Below are positions 1 through 9,177 of a DNA stretch of 64,000 nucleotides, piece by piece. The first letter of the stretch is position 1, and each line of letters opens with the position of its first letter. The translations under genes and the position numbers were made by a program. The DNA comes from an uncultured Lachnospiraceae bacterium (GTDB taxonomy: Bacteria > Bacillota > Clostridia > Lachnospirales > Lachnospiraceae), in assembly GCA_947629525.1 (NCBI GenBank), contig CANREB010000001.1, positions 124,001-188,000 on the forward strand, written 5' to 3'. The notes below the pieces were generated by a model. The model was not told the DNA's origin. It was given only the letters and a program-made list of their open reading frames with translations, and searched no databases.

Positions 1-63
1 TTTTTCTATTGTCTTTTCACTATTATAACATGGCGTTATTATTGAAACCATAATTTCACACAT
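1..63 (-). CDS. Family 2 glycosyltransferase, N-terminal fragment
   Basis: The first 21 codons of a gene that runs off the left edge. The reading frame gives an N-terminus containing VSIITPCYNSEKTIE, the classic opening beta-strand and nucleotide-binding loop of GT-A fold family 2 glycosyltransferases. I place the start at the ATG at 61-63 because a GGGG tract lies about six bases upstream inside the preceding gene; a second in-frame ATG at 49-51 is possible but has no evident ribosome site. It overlaps the 3' end of the upstream GT4 gene by 8 bases, so it belongs to the same leftward operon and is probably translationally coupled. Acceptor and donor cannot be told from this fragment. Confidence 0.7.
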   Translation of the reverse strand, partial: MCEIMVSIITPCYNSEKTIEK

Positions 64-1267
64 AATCTGCCCCGCTTTGTCGATCAATTATACTCTTATA
101 CAGCCGATCAAGCTTTAATGCTATAGCTTCTCCGGAAAAATTTTCTTTGGCATATTCCGCGATCTTCTCCGCCTGATACACATTCTCTCCGTTTTCATAA
201 ATATCCGCGATCCTTCTTATCGCCGCTGCCAGTTCCCACTTATTATCCGGTTCTATGAGAATTCCGTTAAAATCTTTAACAAAGTCATCAGGTCCTCCGT
301 TTGCCGCCGCTATGACAGGTTTCCCGCATGCCATTGCCTCAATGTATACAACGCCAAAAGTTTCATATCGGCTGGGTAATACAAAACAGTCACACCTTTG
401 CATCTGTTCTGCCACCCTATCCCTTTCCAGCGGTCCGATAAGTTCCACACTGTCGGAAATACCGTATTTATCTATCCACTCCACAACTTTTTTTGATGCT
501 TTTCCGCCGCCGCCAATGGTTAATCTGACGTTTTTATTTTCCGAAACGATACCAGCCCATACTTCCAGTAATATGTCTATACCCTTTTTGTACAACTGCG
601 CTTCCTCTTCCATATAACATATTGTAAGGAAAGAACACTTGTTATCTTTATCAGTCTTACTGCCCTTACGCGGCAGGCAAAATCTATCGCAGTCTGTCAC
701 ATTGCCAATCACCTCGATATTTGCCGTATAGCTGCCAAGCAGCTTTCTGAATGCCCCACTGACACATATGACTTTTGAGGCATTTCTAAACGCATCGGCT
801 ATATAAGCGTCGTTTTTTTTGCTGATCTTATCTCTGTGAAGCTGAAAGATCGTGGCATGCTCAGTGATAACATATGGTATTTTTGTTTTCCGTGACAGCT
901 GCATCGCGGAATATCCCGCCCATATGCAGCAGTGCGCATGAATAATTTCTATATTTTTTTTATCCGATAAATATTTATCGTACAATTCCAAAACAGCTTT
1001 CGCAAATGCTTCCCTGTGTCCTTCTATTCCATGTTTCAAAGGGCATAACACACGTTTACGATATATATTTATACCCTGCAGATCTTCTATCTCTTTCTCA
1101 CTGTAATTAATGTACTCTTTAATACATTTCACAGAATAAGTATCACAATATATGACAGTTACATCATGACCTGCATTTTTCAATGCTTCCGCCTGTTCCC
1201 AAAAGAAGCTTCCGAGCGTCGGACGCTGTGTTGTCCTGAAAAACGCAGGAATTATTAAAATATTCAT
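56..1267 (-). CDS. GT4 glycosyltransferase (GT-B fold)
   Basis: A cytoplasmic retaining glycosyltransferase of about 400 residues that probably transfers one sugar from a nucleotide donor to the lipid-linked repeat unit. The N-terminal half opens with MNILIIPAFF and includes EIIHAHCCIWAGYSA, typical of the acceptor domain. The C-terminal donor domain has LTIGGGGKA, LIGPLERDRVAEQM and the E-x7-E signature region RYETFGVVYIEAMACGKP. The start ATG follows an AAAGGA site and overlaps the stop of the upstream GT2 gene by 4 bases (ATGA), so it is tightly coupled. The family assignment is secure; the sugar specificity is unknown. Confidence 0.9.
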   Translation of the reverse strand: MNILIIPAFFRTTQRPTLGSFFWEQAEALKNAGHDVTVIYCDTYSVKCIKEYINYSEKEIEDLQGINIYRKRVLCPLKHGIEGHREAFAKAVLELYDKYLSDKKNIEIIHAHCCIWAGYSAMQLSRKTKIPYVITEHATIFQLHRDKISKKNDAYIADAFRNASKVICVSGAFRKLLGSYTANIEVIGNVTDCDRFCLPRKGSKTDKDNKCSFLTICYMEEEAQLYKKGIDILLEVWAGIVSENKNVRLTIGGGGKASKKVVEWIDKYGISDSVELIGPLERDRVAEQMQRCDCFVLPSRYETFGVVYIEAMACGKPVIAAANGGPDDFVKDFNGILIEPDNKWELAAAIRRIADIYENGENVYQAEKIAEYAKENFSGEAIALKLDRLYKSIIDRQSGADYV

Positions 1268-2100
1268 CGGTCATATCCTTTTTTTAACAATATTTTTATC
1301 CAATATCTTGACTGCTTCAGAGCTTCCCATCCCATCTTATTTTGGAACATATACCAAAATTTTAGCCGGAAGAACATTTTCGCTTCTGTCATTTTAAGCA
1401 GCGGCATGGATGACCCTGTGACAGAATTGCTTGAAATCCTATAATATATTAGCTTTTTATCCAGTAATCCAAACTTGAAGCCTTTTGTCAGTATTTTCAG
1501 ATTTATCGGATAATCCTCCATTAATCTGTACGCTTCATCAAATCCTTTGCACTTTTTTAACACCTCTATAGGGTAAAAAGACGCGGCAGGCGCAACTATC
1601 CTGTTTTTTATCAATAATTGCTTTAACTGCTCTTTAGGTTCAAGCAGGGCAAACTTATAACACTCCTCACAATAATTGTTCACTGGTGAAAGGTCACATA
1701 TGTCATCTGAAAACAGTTCAACACGGGCAATAGGCACAGTATCTGCATTATCCTCGCAATATTTGACATACTCCTGTGCCGCGTCCGGTGTCATGCAGTC
1801 ATCTGCCGCCAAAAAACAGGCATATTGTCCTGTAACCTCCTTTAAAGCCCTATTGTTACTTCCCGATATTCCGGTATTTATATCCGATGCGATCAATTTC
1901 GCACGCAAAAATTTATGCCCGTTTTCTTTGAGCCACTCTTTACATATGCTGACCGTATCATCACTTGACTTATCATCGCTGATTATAAGTTCTATGTCAG
2001 GATAAGTCTGTTCTTTAACACTGTTAAGCGTCTGTTCAATCGTAGCGGATGAATTATATGCCTGAATTATAATACTTACTAATTTACATTCTTTACTCAC
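1264..2100 (-). CDS. GT2 family glycosyltransferase
   Basis: A GT-A fold enzyme of 278 residues. It opens with LVSIIIQAYNSSATIEQTL, has the acidic IISDDKSSDDTV segment, and carries LAADDCMTPDAAQ as the metal/nucleotide-binding DxD region. There are no membrane segments, so it should act on the cytoplasmic face of the membrane on a lipid-linked glycan. The start is a GTG that overlaps the stop of the preceding polymerase gene as GTGA, preceded by an AGGGTGA site. It sits between a Wzy-like polymerase and a GT4 in the leftward operon. Donor and linkage are not predictable from sequence. Confidence 0.9.
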   Translation of the reverse strand: MSKECKLVSIIIQAYNSSATIEQTLNSVKEQTYPDIELIISDDKSSDDTVSICKEWLKENGHKFLRAKLIASDINTGISGSNNRALKEVTGQYACFLAADDCMTPDAAQEYVKYCEDNADTVPIARVELFSDDICDLSPVNNYCEECYKFALLEPKEQLKQLLIKNRIVAPAASFYPIEVLKKCKGFDEAYRLMEDYPINLKILTKGFKFGLLDKKLIYYRISSNSVTGSSMPLLKMTEAKMFFRLKFWYMFQNKMGWEALKQSRYWIKILLKKGYDR

Positions 2101-3224
2101 TTAACATCACCCTTTGTTGTCAGGGGCTGAAAACAATAATACCCTAACCATATCAGCAGATAATTTCTAAGCAGGTATATTGAGATCAAATGTGCCTCCA
2201 TCAATGAAAATACCGCATATCCCACTACTATCACCAACAGACAGTAATCTTTTTTCTGCCGGCTCTGATATATAAGGTATAAATTACCCACAACATAAAG
2301 CAGCCCGGGAATGATCCCATACCAATAAAACAAACGGATAAATCCCTGATCAAAAAATTCCCCGTTCTCAGGCAGGGCAAACAGCCGCCAGTTCTCTATA
2401 CGCGCATTTTCGATCTGATGCGAATACTGAAAACGCCCGTTTAAAATCTGATCCAAATCGTACATAAACGGGGTATCCCTGCCTGTATGAGAGCCTATCG
2501 CGGATATTACCACTATCGCTATGACCAGCAGGGCGCCTGAAATATAAACTAAATCGTTATCCCTTAACTGACGGATGTATTTAAGGATCATGATCCCGAA
2601 AACAACTGCCAGCAAAACGAGCATCGCAGTATTGGAATCAGTAAAAATGAACACAATATAATTAACAGCGATAACCGCCGCAAAATGATACCATTTCATC
2701 TTATCTGCCCATAAATACAGCACTACCGTACTCATCATAAACAGCATGCACTGAAACGCATTCGGATGCCCCATCCCAAAACAGTATCTCGTTTCGACCA
2801 CGCCTGGAAACGGTCCTCTTCCAAAATTGGCAGTCATTGTAAGATTTCCATAAATTCCCGTTACGGCAAGACCAAAGAGTATAAGTGTGCCAATGAGCGT
2901 TATTGCCAGAACGACCTTAAGAATTTTTTTAAGGTCTATGTCTTTGCAGGCGATCACAAATACTGCTGCCCGTACTGCCTCGTCACGCGTATTCACAAAA
3001 TACGATATGCTCACTATCAGTCCGACCGCAATTATACAGATCCATTCGCTGCGTGAATACTTGGTTGATATGACTTTTAAGCCAAACAGCAAAAAAGTCA
3101 ACCGGAAAATCATTCCTTCATACGGATTTATATATGCACTTTTATCAATTATCACGACTATCAGTTCTGTGACAATAGCGATCCAAAAACAGACATTGCC
3201 TGCCAACCTTATACGGTCATTCAC
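2097..3224 (-). CDS. Wzy-like polysaccharide polymerase (multipass membrane)
   Basis: An integral membrane protein of about 375 residues with roughly ten hydrophobic segments, consistent with O-antigen/capsule repeat-unit polymerases acting on the outer face of the membrane. The central motif RYCFGMGHPNAFQ resembles the G-H-P-N-A-F motif that recurs in Wzy proteins of Gram-positive capsule loci, and a cluster of charged residues near IENARIENWRLFALPENGEF fits the large extracytoplasmic loop. I prefer the GTG at 3222-3224 as start because GGAGG lies six bases upstream; a TTG at 3266 overlapping the previous stop is the alternative. Wzy proteins diverge fast, so the call rests on topology, motif and context. 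A second candidate polymerase is at 53915-56491. Confidence 0.72.
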   Translation of the reverse strand: MNDRIRLAGNVCFWIAIVTELIVVIIDKSAYINPYEGMIFRLTFLLFGLKVISTKYSRSEWICIIAVGLIVSISYFVNTRDEAVRAAVFVIACKDIDLKKILKVVLAITLIGTLILFGLAVTGIYGNLTMTANFGRGPFPGVVETRYCFGMGHPNAFQCMLFMMSTVVLYLWADKMKWYHFAAVIAVNYIVFIFTDSNTAMLVLLAVVFGIMILKYIRQLRDNDLVYISGALLVIAIVVISAIGSHTGRDTPFMYDLDQILNGRFQYSHQIENARIENWRLFALPENGEFFDQGFIRLFYWYGIIPGLLYVVGNLYLIYQSRQKKDYCLLVIVVGYAVFSLMEAHLISIYLLRNYLLIWLGYYCFQPLTTKGDVK

Positions 3225-3262
3225 ACTATCCCTCCGCTTCTGCCGATTTGCAGTCTGTAGAT

Positions 3263-4105
3263 TCAACTTATCAATCCAAGCGCCTGCCTCAATTTTTTAA
3301 ATCTCCTTGGGCGGTTATCATATTTATACTGTATGTACTCACTACACTTTGGAAGTATTGCCGCAAATGCTTCCTCATCATTCATCCAATCGTTTACCTC
3401 CCCAAACGAAGTAAATATAATCGGAAGCAGCCGCTCGATCTGATGTGCCTCAGACGGAAAGTCAGGCGCAATTCCATAATTCATGATCTTGTTTAAGTTC
3501 CGATAAAATTCTCTTGGATGACGCAATATCTGTTCACGCCTTACTATAAAGCAGGCACCCGGAGAAAACATATAATACTGCGGTATCATTGGTTTCTTAT
3601 ATATAAATCTGAGCAGATCATCCGTATCATTAAAATACCGTTTAGGATGATTGGGTGACTCAACATACCATGAGTTGTTTTTTTCCACATAAATATTTTC
3701 CATTGCCAAAAAGGTATTTCCTATGTCATTTCTTTGATTGTCTGAATCAAACTTTGCATATTTGTCCCAATATTGTTTTTCATCGTATAAAAATGTAAAG
3801 CTCTTATTATCATAAACTTCATTAAAAAATTCCTTTGAGCAGTGGCGCCCTATGATATTACCTTTCAGCAATGCTATTACTTCAGGTAAATTGTCATAAT
3901 TCTCATCAAAATAGGAAAAATATGTAGTTATATTATGACCGGTATTATCGATTTCTTTAACATTAAGGTTCTTACTATGAAGTTTTTCTTTAACCGATTC
4001 ATCGGACGAGCAGTCGTATATAATATAATTTTCACAATATTCCAATAGATCCGTAGGTACAGTATTAAAATTGTGTATTACAAAATAGTTTTTTGTCTTA
4101 TCCAT
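3263..4105 (-). CDS. DUF3431-like protein, putative glycan-modifying enzyme
   Basis: A soluble 280-residue protein. NTGHNITTYFSYFDENYDN near residue 55, IIGRHCSKEFF, and SPGACFIVRREQILRHP near residue 200 recall the conserved blocks of DUF3431 proteins, which are found among glycosyltransferase genes and are thought to have a glycosyltransferase-like fold; the biochemical role is unproven. By eye it is noticeably richer in A and T than its neighbours, which may mark separate acquisition. It follows a GT2 gene by 4 bases and precedes the polymerase, so it is part of the operon. The family link comes from motif memory and should be confirmed with a profile search. Confidence 0.55.
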   Translation of the reverse strand: MDKTKNYFVIHNFNTVPTDLLEYCENYIIYDCSSDESVKEKLHSKNLNVKEIDNTGHNITTYFSYFDENYDNLPEVIALLKGNIIGRHCSKEFFNEVYDNKSFTFLYDEKQYWDKYAKFDSDNQRNDIGNTFLAMENIYVEKNNSWYVESPNHPKRYFNDTDDLLRFIYKKPMIPQYYMFSPGACFIVRREQILRHPREFYRNLNKIMNYGIAPDFPSEAHQIERLLPIIFTSFGEVNDWMNDEEAFAAILPKCSEYIQYKYDNRPRRFKKLRQALGLIS

Positions 4106-4109
4106 CTTA

Positions 4110-5060
4110 TCAACATCCTTTATTTGTCAAAAATCTATGCCTTACAAAACACCTGACGCTCTCAATCAAGCTGCCAAAATATTTCTTCAGATAAATATCT
4201 GTCTCTATATCAAGCGCTTTTGCCTCTTTTAAGCCTTTCTTATATTTAACAATAAATTCCTCTGCAAAATATTCCCTGCATTCACGCGATCTGTTCAATC
4301 CATATTTTGTATACATATATTTATAATCATTATAGATCCTCTCATCCTTTTGGGAAAAGCTCTCTGTATACTGGTTTTCATGTACGCCTATTGCTATCAG
4401 CGGTTTGCGTGTATATACAAAATTGCTGTTTTTCTCAAGCAGATCAAAATACAGGAACATATCAGACGCCCAGTTGCTCTGTTCATCAAAAAGCGTGGGA
4501 AATCTGCCTTTCCGATAAATAGTCGCGCTCGGTGCACCTATCTGATTACTTAAAAAAAGCCGCCTGTAGTCTTTCTTCAGTCCCTCAATATAATCATCGG
4601 GGGCAAATCTGTCATATGATGCAAGCTTATGTTCTCCTGTCACATGCTGCATATTGTCAGTGCTCTGACCATTCGGCATTACCTGTCTGCTTCCCGAAAA
4701 CGCGATCGACGCTTCCGGCGCATTGTCCAGCATATCCGCAAATCCGCCAAGACTATGACGGTCCACAAACCAGTCATCGCTGAACATTATCTTAATGTAT
4801 TCGCCCTGTGCCATTCTGATCGCCGCATTCCAGTTAAAAATATGTCCAAGCGGTTTTGAGTTGTGAATATATTTTATATTAAGTTTCTGATATCCGTCTA
4901 CAAGTTTTTCAATCTCATCATTTGTAGAGTCATCGGATATATTTACCTCGTAATCCTTATATTCCTGTATAACTATTGACTCCAAAAGCCGCCTGACTTC
5001 ATCGGCATTGTTGTATGACGGCACACAGATCGATATCTTTACCGGCTTTTTTACTTCCAT
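4110..5060 (-). CDS. GT2 family glycosyltransferase
   Basis: A 316-residue GT-A fold enzyme. The N-terminus has KISICVPSYNNADEVRRLL, then VNISDDSTNDEIEKLV and the DxD-type IMFSDDWFVDRHSL. GAPSATIYRKGRFPTLFDE in the second half is typical of capsule GT2 enzymes acting on lipid-linked intermediates. No membrane helices are seen. It lies 19 bases after the GT17 gene and 4 bases before the DUF3431-like gene in the leftward operon. The sugar is unknown. Confidence 0.9.
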   Translation of the reverse strand: MEVKKPVKISICVPSYNNADEVRRLLESIVIQEYKDYEVNISDDSTNDEIEKLVDGYQKLNIKYIHNSKPLGHIFNWNAAIRMAQGEYIKIMFSDDWFVDRHSLGGFADMLDNAPEASIAFSGSRQVMPNGQSTDNMQHVTGEHKLASYDRFAPDDYIEGLKKDYRRLFLSNQIGAPSATIYRKGRFPTLFDEQSNWASDMFLYFDLLEKNSNFVYTRKPLIAIGVHENQYTESFSQKDERIYNDYKYMYTKYGLNRSRECREYFAEEFIVKYKKGLKEAKALDIETDIYLKKYFGSLIESVRCFVRHRFLTNKGC

Positions 5061-5079
5061 GCCTTTTACATTACCTTTC

Positions 5080-6030
5080 TTATTTTTTCAGCAGTTTAAG
5101 TATCAGTCGTTTGACGGCGACCGCTATATCATAACATGTGTTTTTTAATGTCACTTTTATATGGCGCAAAACCTTTGACGCCAAGCTTTCTTCATGCATT
5201 ATAAGAAAATCCAGTTCATCCTGATGCTCCCTTATATATTGTGGAAATGTATCGTCTATCTTACATCTGACAAACTGCGCGTTTCTGCCAAATATATCTT
5301 TGCCATCCTTTATCTGGTCAGTGACCTGTGACAGTACATGGCGTGAATTATATTCCTGATGAGCCGCGGATATTACCTTTTCCTGTACGCGCTTTCGTAT
5401 GTCCTTTTCTCCATGCCCTCCCATATAACCAAAGTGCCAGCCGCCATCATCCACACGGATGCCTATTTCTTTGCGTTCCGGAAAACGAAGTTCGCCTAAA
5501 AGCAGATTTTGCTCTCGCAAAAGTTTATAACTGAGCATTTTCGTACCTATCCATTTTCTATGCTCTACGCCCTCAAACTCTCCCGCATATGACAATAAAT
5601 TTCCCGAGACTTCTTCCATATTTAGATAACAGTAAAACAGGCGCTGGGCAAAGTGGTAGATCCTGTCCTCCTGAAAGTCATCCAAAATCTCACGTATCTT
5701 ATCGGGATTTGGTATCTCGTCCAAATCACTGAAAATTATTATATCATCATCAGTACAGCCTGCGAGTCCTCTCGTCACAGCATTTTTTTGAAATGTATCA
5801 CGCTCGTGAGTGCCACCCTCCGGCGTATCGTCCACGACCACATGTATGATCTTATCCGCAAACTCAGCAAACATATCCTTATTTTCTTCATAATAAAGCG
5901 GCTTCCTGATACCTGAAAATGTCTCCGTCGCCTCACTTATCACAAATCTGTCAACAACCGGATTTAGCACATTCAGCCGGATCTTCAACATATCAAGTTC
6001 ATTGAAAAATTGAAAACAATCGTATACCAT
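5080..6030 (-). CDS. GT17-family glycosyltransferase
   Basis: A protein of about 316 residues of glycosyltransferase family 17, the family founded by eukaryotic beta-1,4-N-acetylglucosaminyltransferase III; bacterial members occur in surface polysaccharide loci. Diagnostic blocks are MVYDCFQFFNELDMLKIRL at the start, RFVISEATETFSGIRKP, DDDIIIFSDLDEIPNPD (metal-binding acidic cluster) and GGWHFGYMGG. I choose the ATG at 6028-6030 because GGAGAG is placed just upstream and homologues begin with M-x-Y-D-C-F; an ATG four codons earlier is less likely. The transferred sugar may be GlcNAc by family precedent, but that is inference. It is followed within 20 bases by a GT2 gene. Confidence 0.85.
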   Translation of the reverse strand: MVYDCFQFFNELDMLKIRLNVLNPVVDRFVISEATETFSGIRKPLYYEENKDMFAEFADKIIHVVVDDTPEGGTHERDTFQKNAVTRGLAGCTDDDIIIFSDLDEIPNPDKIREILDDFQEDRIYHFAQRLFYCYLNMEEVSGNLLSYAGEFEGVEHRKWIGTKMLSYKLLREQNLLLGELRFPERKEIGIRVDDGGWHFGYMGGHGEKDIRKRVQEKVISAAHQEYNSRHVLSQVTDQIKDGKDIFGRNAQFVRCKIDDTFPQYIREHQDELDFLIMHEESLASKVLRHIKVTLKNTCYDIAVAVKRLILKLLKK

Positions 6031-6046
6031 TTTTCTCTCCATAAGT

Positions 6047-8404
6047 TTAAATGCTTAATCTGCGTTTTTTTCTGCGCTCATCGAACACAATTCCAAATAT
6101 GACGCCCACCGCTGTTATAGCGGACAAAACATATGATATTTTCCATAGTACCGGCATAACATACCTTACCTCTACCGAACCTTCATATCCGGGGGATATT
6201 ACGACACCCAAACGTGCATTGTCGCAATGAACGATCTTAAATTCTTCACCGCCGGTCGGATCGTAGGCATGATAATTATCATAATTCCATAAAGGGAGTT
6301 CAACCGTTTTTTCCGTATCGGAACTGTTCTTGACACTAAATGTCGTAATACCGTCCTCATAATTGTAATCGTCAACCGTAACGAATTTTTCATCGGTTAT
6401 AATAGTTCTGTCAGGCAGATCCCACGTAGAATCATCTAATAAATATAATGCATCTACTCCTCCCGGAACTCCTACCGGACTTTGAAAAATTTCATTTCCC
6501 CCAACACTGTTAGCATACTGCATATAAAATAATCCTACATTTATTAAAGCAAAAATAGAGATGACGCCTGCTGCTTTATTCCTGTAATACACATTCTCAT
6601 TTCCAATAAGCTTAACTCCGATAGCTGTGACAAATACACAAAATACCGTCCCCATTGACAGATAACGCCATGGAAATTGCACCATAACTAAAACCTTTGC
6701 TAATCTTTCACTTATTTTTTCGATCTCATTCCAAGGAAACACTTCCAATGACAGTATAATACTTATAGCAGCCAGTCCTGTCAGGAATATACCTATTCTC
6801 AGCAACCTTGGATCTGTTTTCCATTGATTTCTTTTCATATAGCATATAATAAATACCCCTACACCTATTATCAATGAAAATCCTATTGAGATCGGCATAT
6901 CTCCCATTGTTGTTCCATTCACCACGCCACCATATGATGTCATAAAAATTCCCATTACCTGAATCAAGTATGCCCCCATAGCCTGAATCCTATCATTGCC
7001 GCCGTTAACCGTCTGTTTAAATATTAAATCCATTTGCAGCGACTCCAAAAAGGGGATCAGGAAGTACAAGTTGATTCCAAGAGTTAATAATGCTACTTTT
7101 ATGAGTGCCATAAGTCTTCTAATTCTCAATGTCTTTTTAATAAGCAAAATACAGGTAGCACCAATAAACAGCACCTCCATTTCGCAGGACAATGTATGAC
7201 ACCCTATAATACCTGTCGTTCCAATCACTATCGGAATATATTCTTTCCACGTAATTTTATCCTCATCCTCGGAATAGACTTTTATAAACCCGTATACTAC
7301 CAATGGCAGAAAAACCATCGCAGTGTATTCACCCACTGCTGCTCTGACGTACACATTCATAATCCTATATGCAGACAGTGTATACAACATTGCCGCAAAA
7401 ACAGCAACATATTTATCTTTAACCAACTTCTTGACACATAAATATGTTATCATACACGTTGCGGCATTGATGAGAAAAACATATACCTGATAACATCTGT
7501 ATAACGGCACAGCCATACAGTATAATACTGCAGGTATGTATAAAAACAATTGATTATAAAATAAAGGAGTCACATATCCGTAACCATTCCATAGATCCGG
7601 TTGTAACAACACTACCCAATGCCCATTTTTGATTCCCTCTCCCAGTTCATATATTCGTGTCAAATGATATATTAAATCATGTCCATCATAAATATAATCC
7701 GCAAACAAAGGCAGACTTGAAAAAAATATTATTGACACCAGAAGCGCTGCAACGATCTTATTCTTATAATTATTTTCTCTGAAAAAATACCAATATCCAA
7801 GATCCACAGACGCAAAAAGCCAAAATGCAGCAATAATTTCTATCCATTTTCCTACATTTTTTACCTCAATGGCGGAAATACGTAAATCTCCTACTCCCTC
7901 ACCACCAAAATTCACAACACATTTAATGTCATCAATGCCTAACAACGATTTTATCCACAACGACTTCTTAACTTCTGTTTCCCGAGCATTCATTGAAATA
8001 TCATCTTCACTCTTTAATATACTATCTTCATATTTATCTGAATCGATAGATATGCTGCATATTTCATCGTCTAAATTAAATTCTGCACTGTTTGGTTCAT
8101 AACATTCAAACGAATATTTTATCTCTATCTCATACGCTCCTCGCAGCAACTTAAGCCCTTCATACACAGCAACATACTTTGAGCCAATACCTCTATACTC
8201 CCCACCATGTATCATTATGGCATTTTCATCATCCGTAGTAATCTCATAGTCTTCCGTGTTCAGAGGCATGTTGGTACCATCAAGGGTATAAACAACTGTA
8301 GGCCTCATCATCAATATAATCACTATCACTATCTGCAGCACAACAGCCAGCGAAAAGCTCCTGTATCTTGTTACCAATTCACGCAAAACTTTTAAGCAAT
8401 TCAT
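6047..8404 (-). CDS. Large membrane glycosyltransferase-like protein, PTPS-related domain
   Basis: A 785-residue membrane protein. One N-terminal helix is followed by about 140 extracytoplasmic residues (rough residues 35-185), then about a dozen membrane segments, and a C-terminal outer domain with a last helix before a basic tail. The motifs YDGHDLIYHLTRIYELGEG and AYRIMNVYVRAAVGEYTAM match the 6-pyruvoyl-tetrahydropterin-synthase-related membrane domain, which has a GT-C-like architecture. Such proteins are likely to use polyprenyl-phosphate sugars outside the membrane, but direct evidence is scarce. The coding sequence looks AT-richer than its neighbours. Its start follows GGGGGA and overlaps the DUF5672 stop by one base (TAATG). 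Confidence 0.7.
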   Translation of the reverse strand: MNCLKVLRELVTRYRSFSLAVVLQIVIVIILMMRPTVVYTLDGTNMPLNTEDYEITTDDENAIMIHGGEYRGIGSKYVAVYEGLKLLRGAYEIEIKYSFECYEPNSAEFNLDDEICSISIDSDKYEDSILKSEDDISMNARETEVKKSLWIKSLLGIDDIKCVVNFGGEGVGDLRISAIEVKNVGKWIEIIAAFWLFASVDLGYWYFFRENNYKNKIVAALLVSIIFFSSLPLFADYIYDGHDLIYHLTRIYELGEGIKNGHWVVLLQPDLWNGYGYVTPLFYNQLFLYIPAVLYCMAVPLYRCYQVYVFLINAATCMITYLCVKKLVKDKYVAVFAAMLYTLSAYRIMNVYVRAAVGEYTAMVFLPLVVYGFIKVYSEDEDKITWKEYIPIVIGTTGIIGCHTLSCEMEVLFIGATCILLIKKTLRIRRLMALIKVALLTLGINLYFLIPFLESLQMDLIFKQTVNGGNDRIQAMGAYLIQVMGIFMTSYGGVVNGTTMGDMPISIGFSLIIGVGVFIICYMKRNQWKTDPRLLRIGIFLTGLAAISIILSLEVFPWNEIEKISERLAKVLVMVQFPWRYLSMGTVFCVFVTAIGVKLIGNENVYYRNKAAGVISIFALINVGLFYMQYANSVGGNEIFQSPVGVPGGVDALYLLDDSTWDLPDRTIITDEKFVTVDDYNYEDGITTFSVKNSSDTEKTVELPLWNYDNYHAYDPTGGEEFKIVHCDNARLGVVISPGYEGSVEVRYVMPVLWKISYVLSAITAVGVIFGIVFDERRKKRRLSI

Positions 8405-9159
8405 TATTTTTCCCCCATATAATTCTTTATTTTACCAATGATTTTACTACAAAACTTTTCACTGGAAAAATCAGGGTACTGTGCATTAGTACCTTCCCAT
8501 TTATGAAACGCAAACGGCGTTATCCCCTCTATCTCAGGTATCATCTTCTCATGGCTGTAATACTTTGCAACATCAAGAGGCGCTATCTTCATGCCCTGGG
8601 CCTCCAACAGATGACGTATTTTACAGCAGATAAAACCATCTTCATAATACCACATTCTACCATATGCAAACTCACCCGTCCATGGTATATTCGCTTTTTG
8701 GGGGAAATCCATAAGGCGCTTGCTCCTTATACCCACACTGTTTCCCACACGGCAGATATTTCCATTGATATCACGGTAAGTTGTCGTATCGCCTTCAGGT
8801 GGCAGAGGCCACGGAGCGCCTATATAATCATAGTCCAAAAATTCATCACGCCACATATCAGGATTGACCACAAATCCGTCAGCATGGACAATAAGCGCAA
8901 ATTCTGTATTTATATGTGAACCAAGTTCATAAACCATCTTATAGTTAAAATCATCTATATTTTTTAACCTGGTTGTGTGTGAATAACGTATGTTTTTTGG
9001 AAGTCCGAACGGTTTTTTATGTGTTATCAGCACGGCATCGCCAAATTCGATCCCGCGCATACTGTATTCCATAGCTTCTATAGTCTCCCGCATATTTACG
9101 CTCGACATTGCCGCAAGTGTAACATTGGGAAGTTTTAACTTTGTACTATTACTTTTCAA
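8404..9159 (-). CDS. DUF5672 family protein, putative glycosyltransferase
   Basis: A 251-residue soluble protein. LIVHADGFVVNPDMWRDEF, then YDYIGAPWPLPPEG, VGNSVGIRSKRLMDF and a C-terminal FAFHKWEGTN form the characteristic block order of DUF5672, a family found among glycosyltransferase genes and predicted to have a GT-A-like fold with HADGF in the role of a DxD motif. The start is TTG (9157-9159) with a strong GGAGG nine bases upstream; the next in-frame ATG would remove conserved sequence. It lies 18 bases after a GT11-like gene and is coupled to the following membrane protein. Activity is inferred from family and context only. Confidence 0.75.
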   Translation of the reverse strand: MKSNSTKLKLPNVTLAAMSSVNMRETIEAMEYSMRGIEFGDAVLITHKKPFGLPKNIRYSHTTRLKNIDDFNYKMVYELGSHINTEFALIVHADGFVVNPDMWRDEFLDYDYIGAPWPLPPEGDTTTYRDINGNICRVGNSVGIRSKRLMDFPQKANIPWTGEFAYGRMWYYEDGFICCKIRHLLEAQGMKIAPLDVAKYYSHEKMIPEIEGITPFAFHKWEGTNAQYPDFSSEKFCSKIIGKIKNYMGEK

Positions 9160-9177
9160 AATTCCGTGCCTCCATCC

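Noticed and set aside
8368..8919. A plus-strand open frame of 183 codons across the DUF5672/PTPS gene junction
   Set aside because: No domain, no ribosome site, and both minus-strand genes are well supported.
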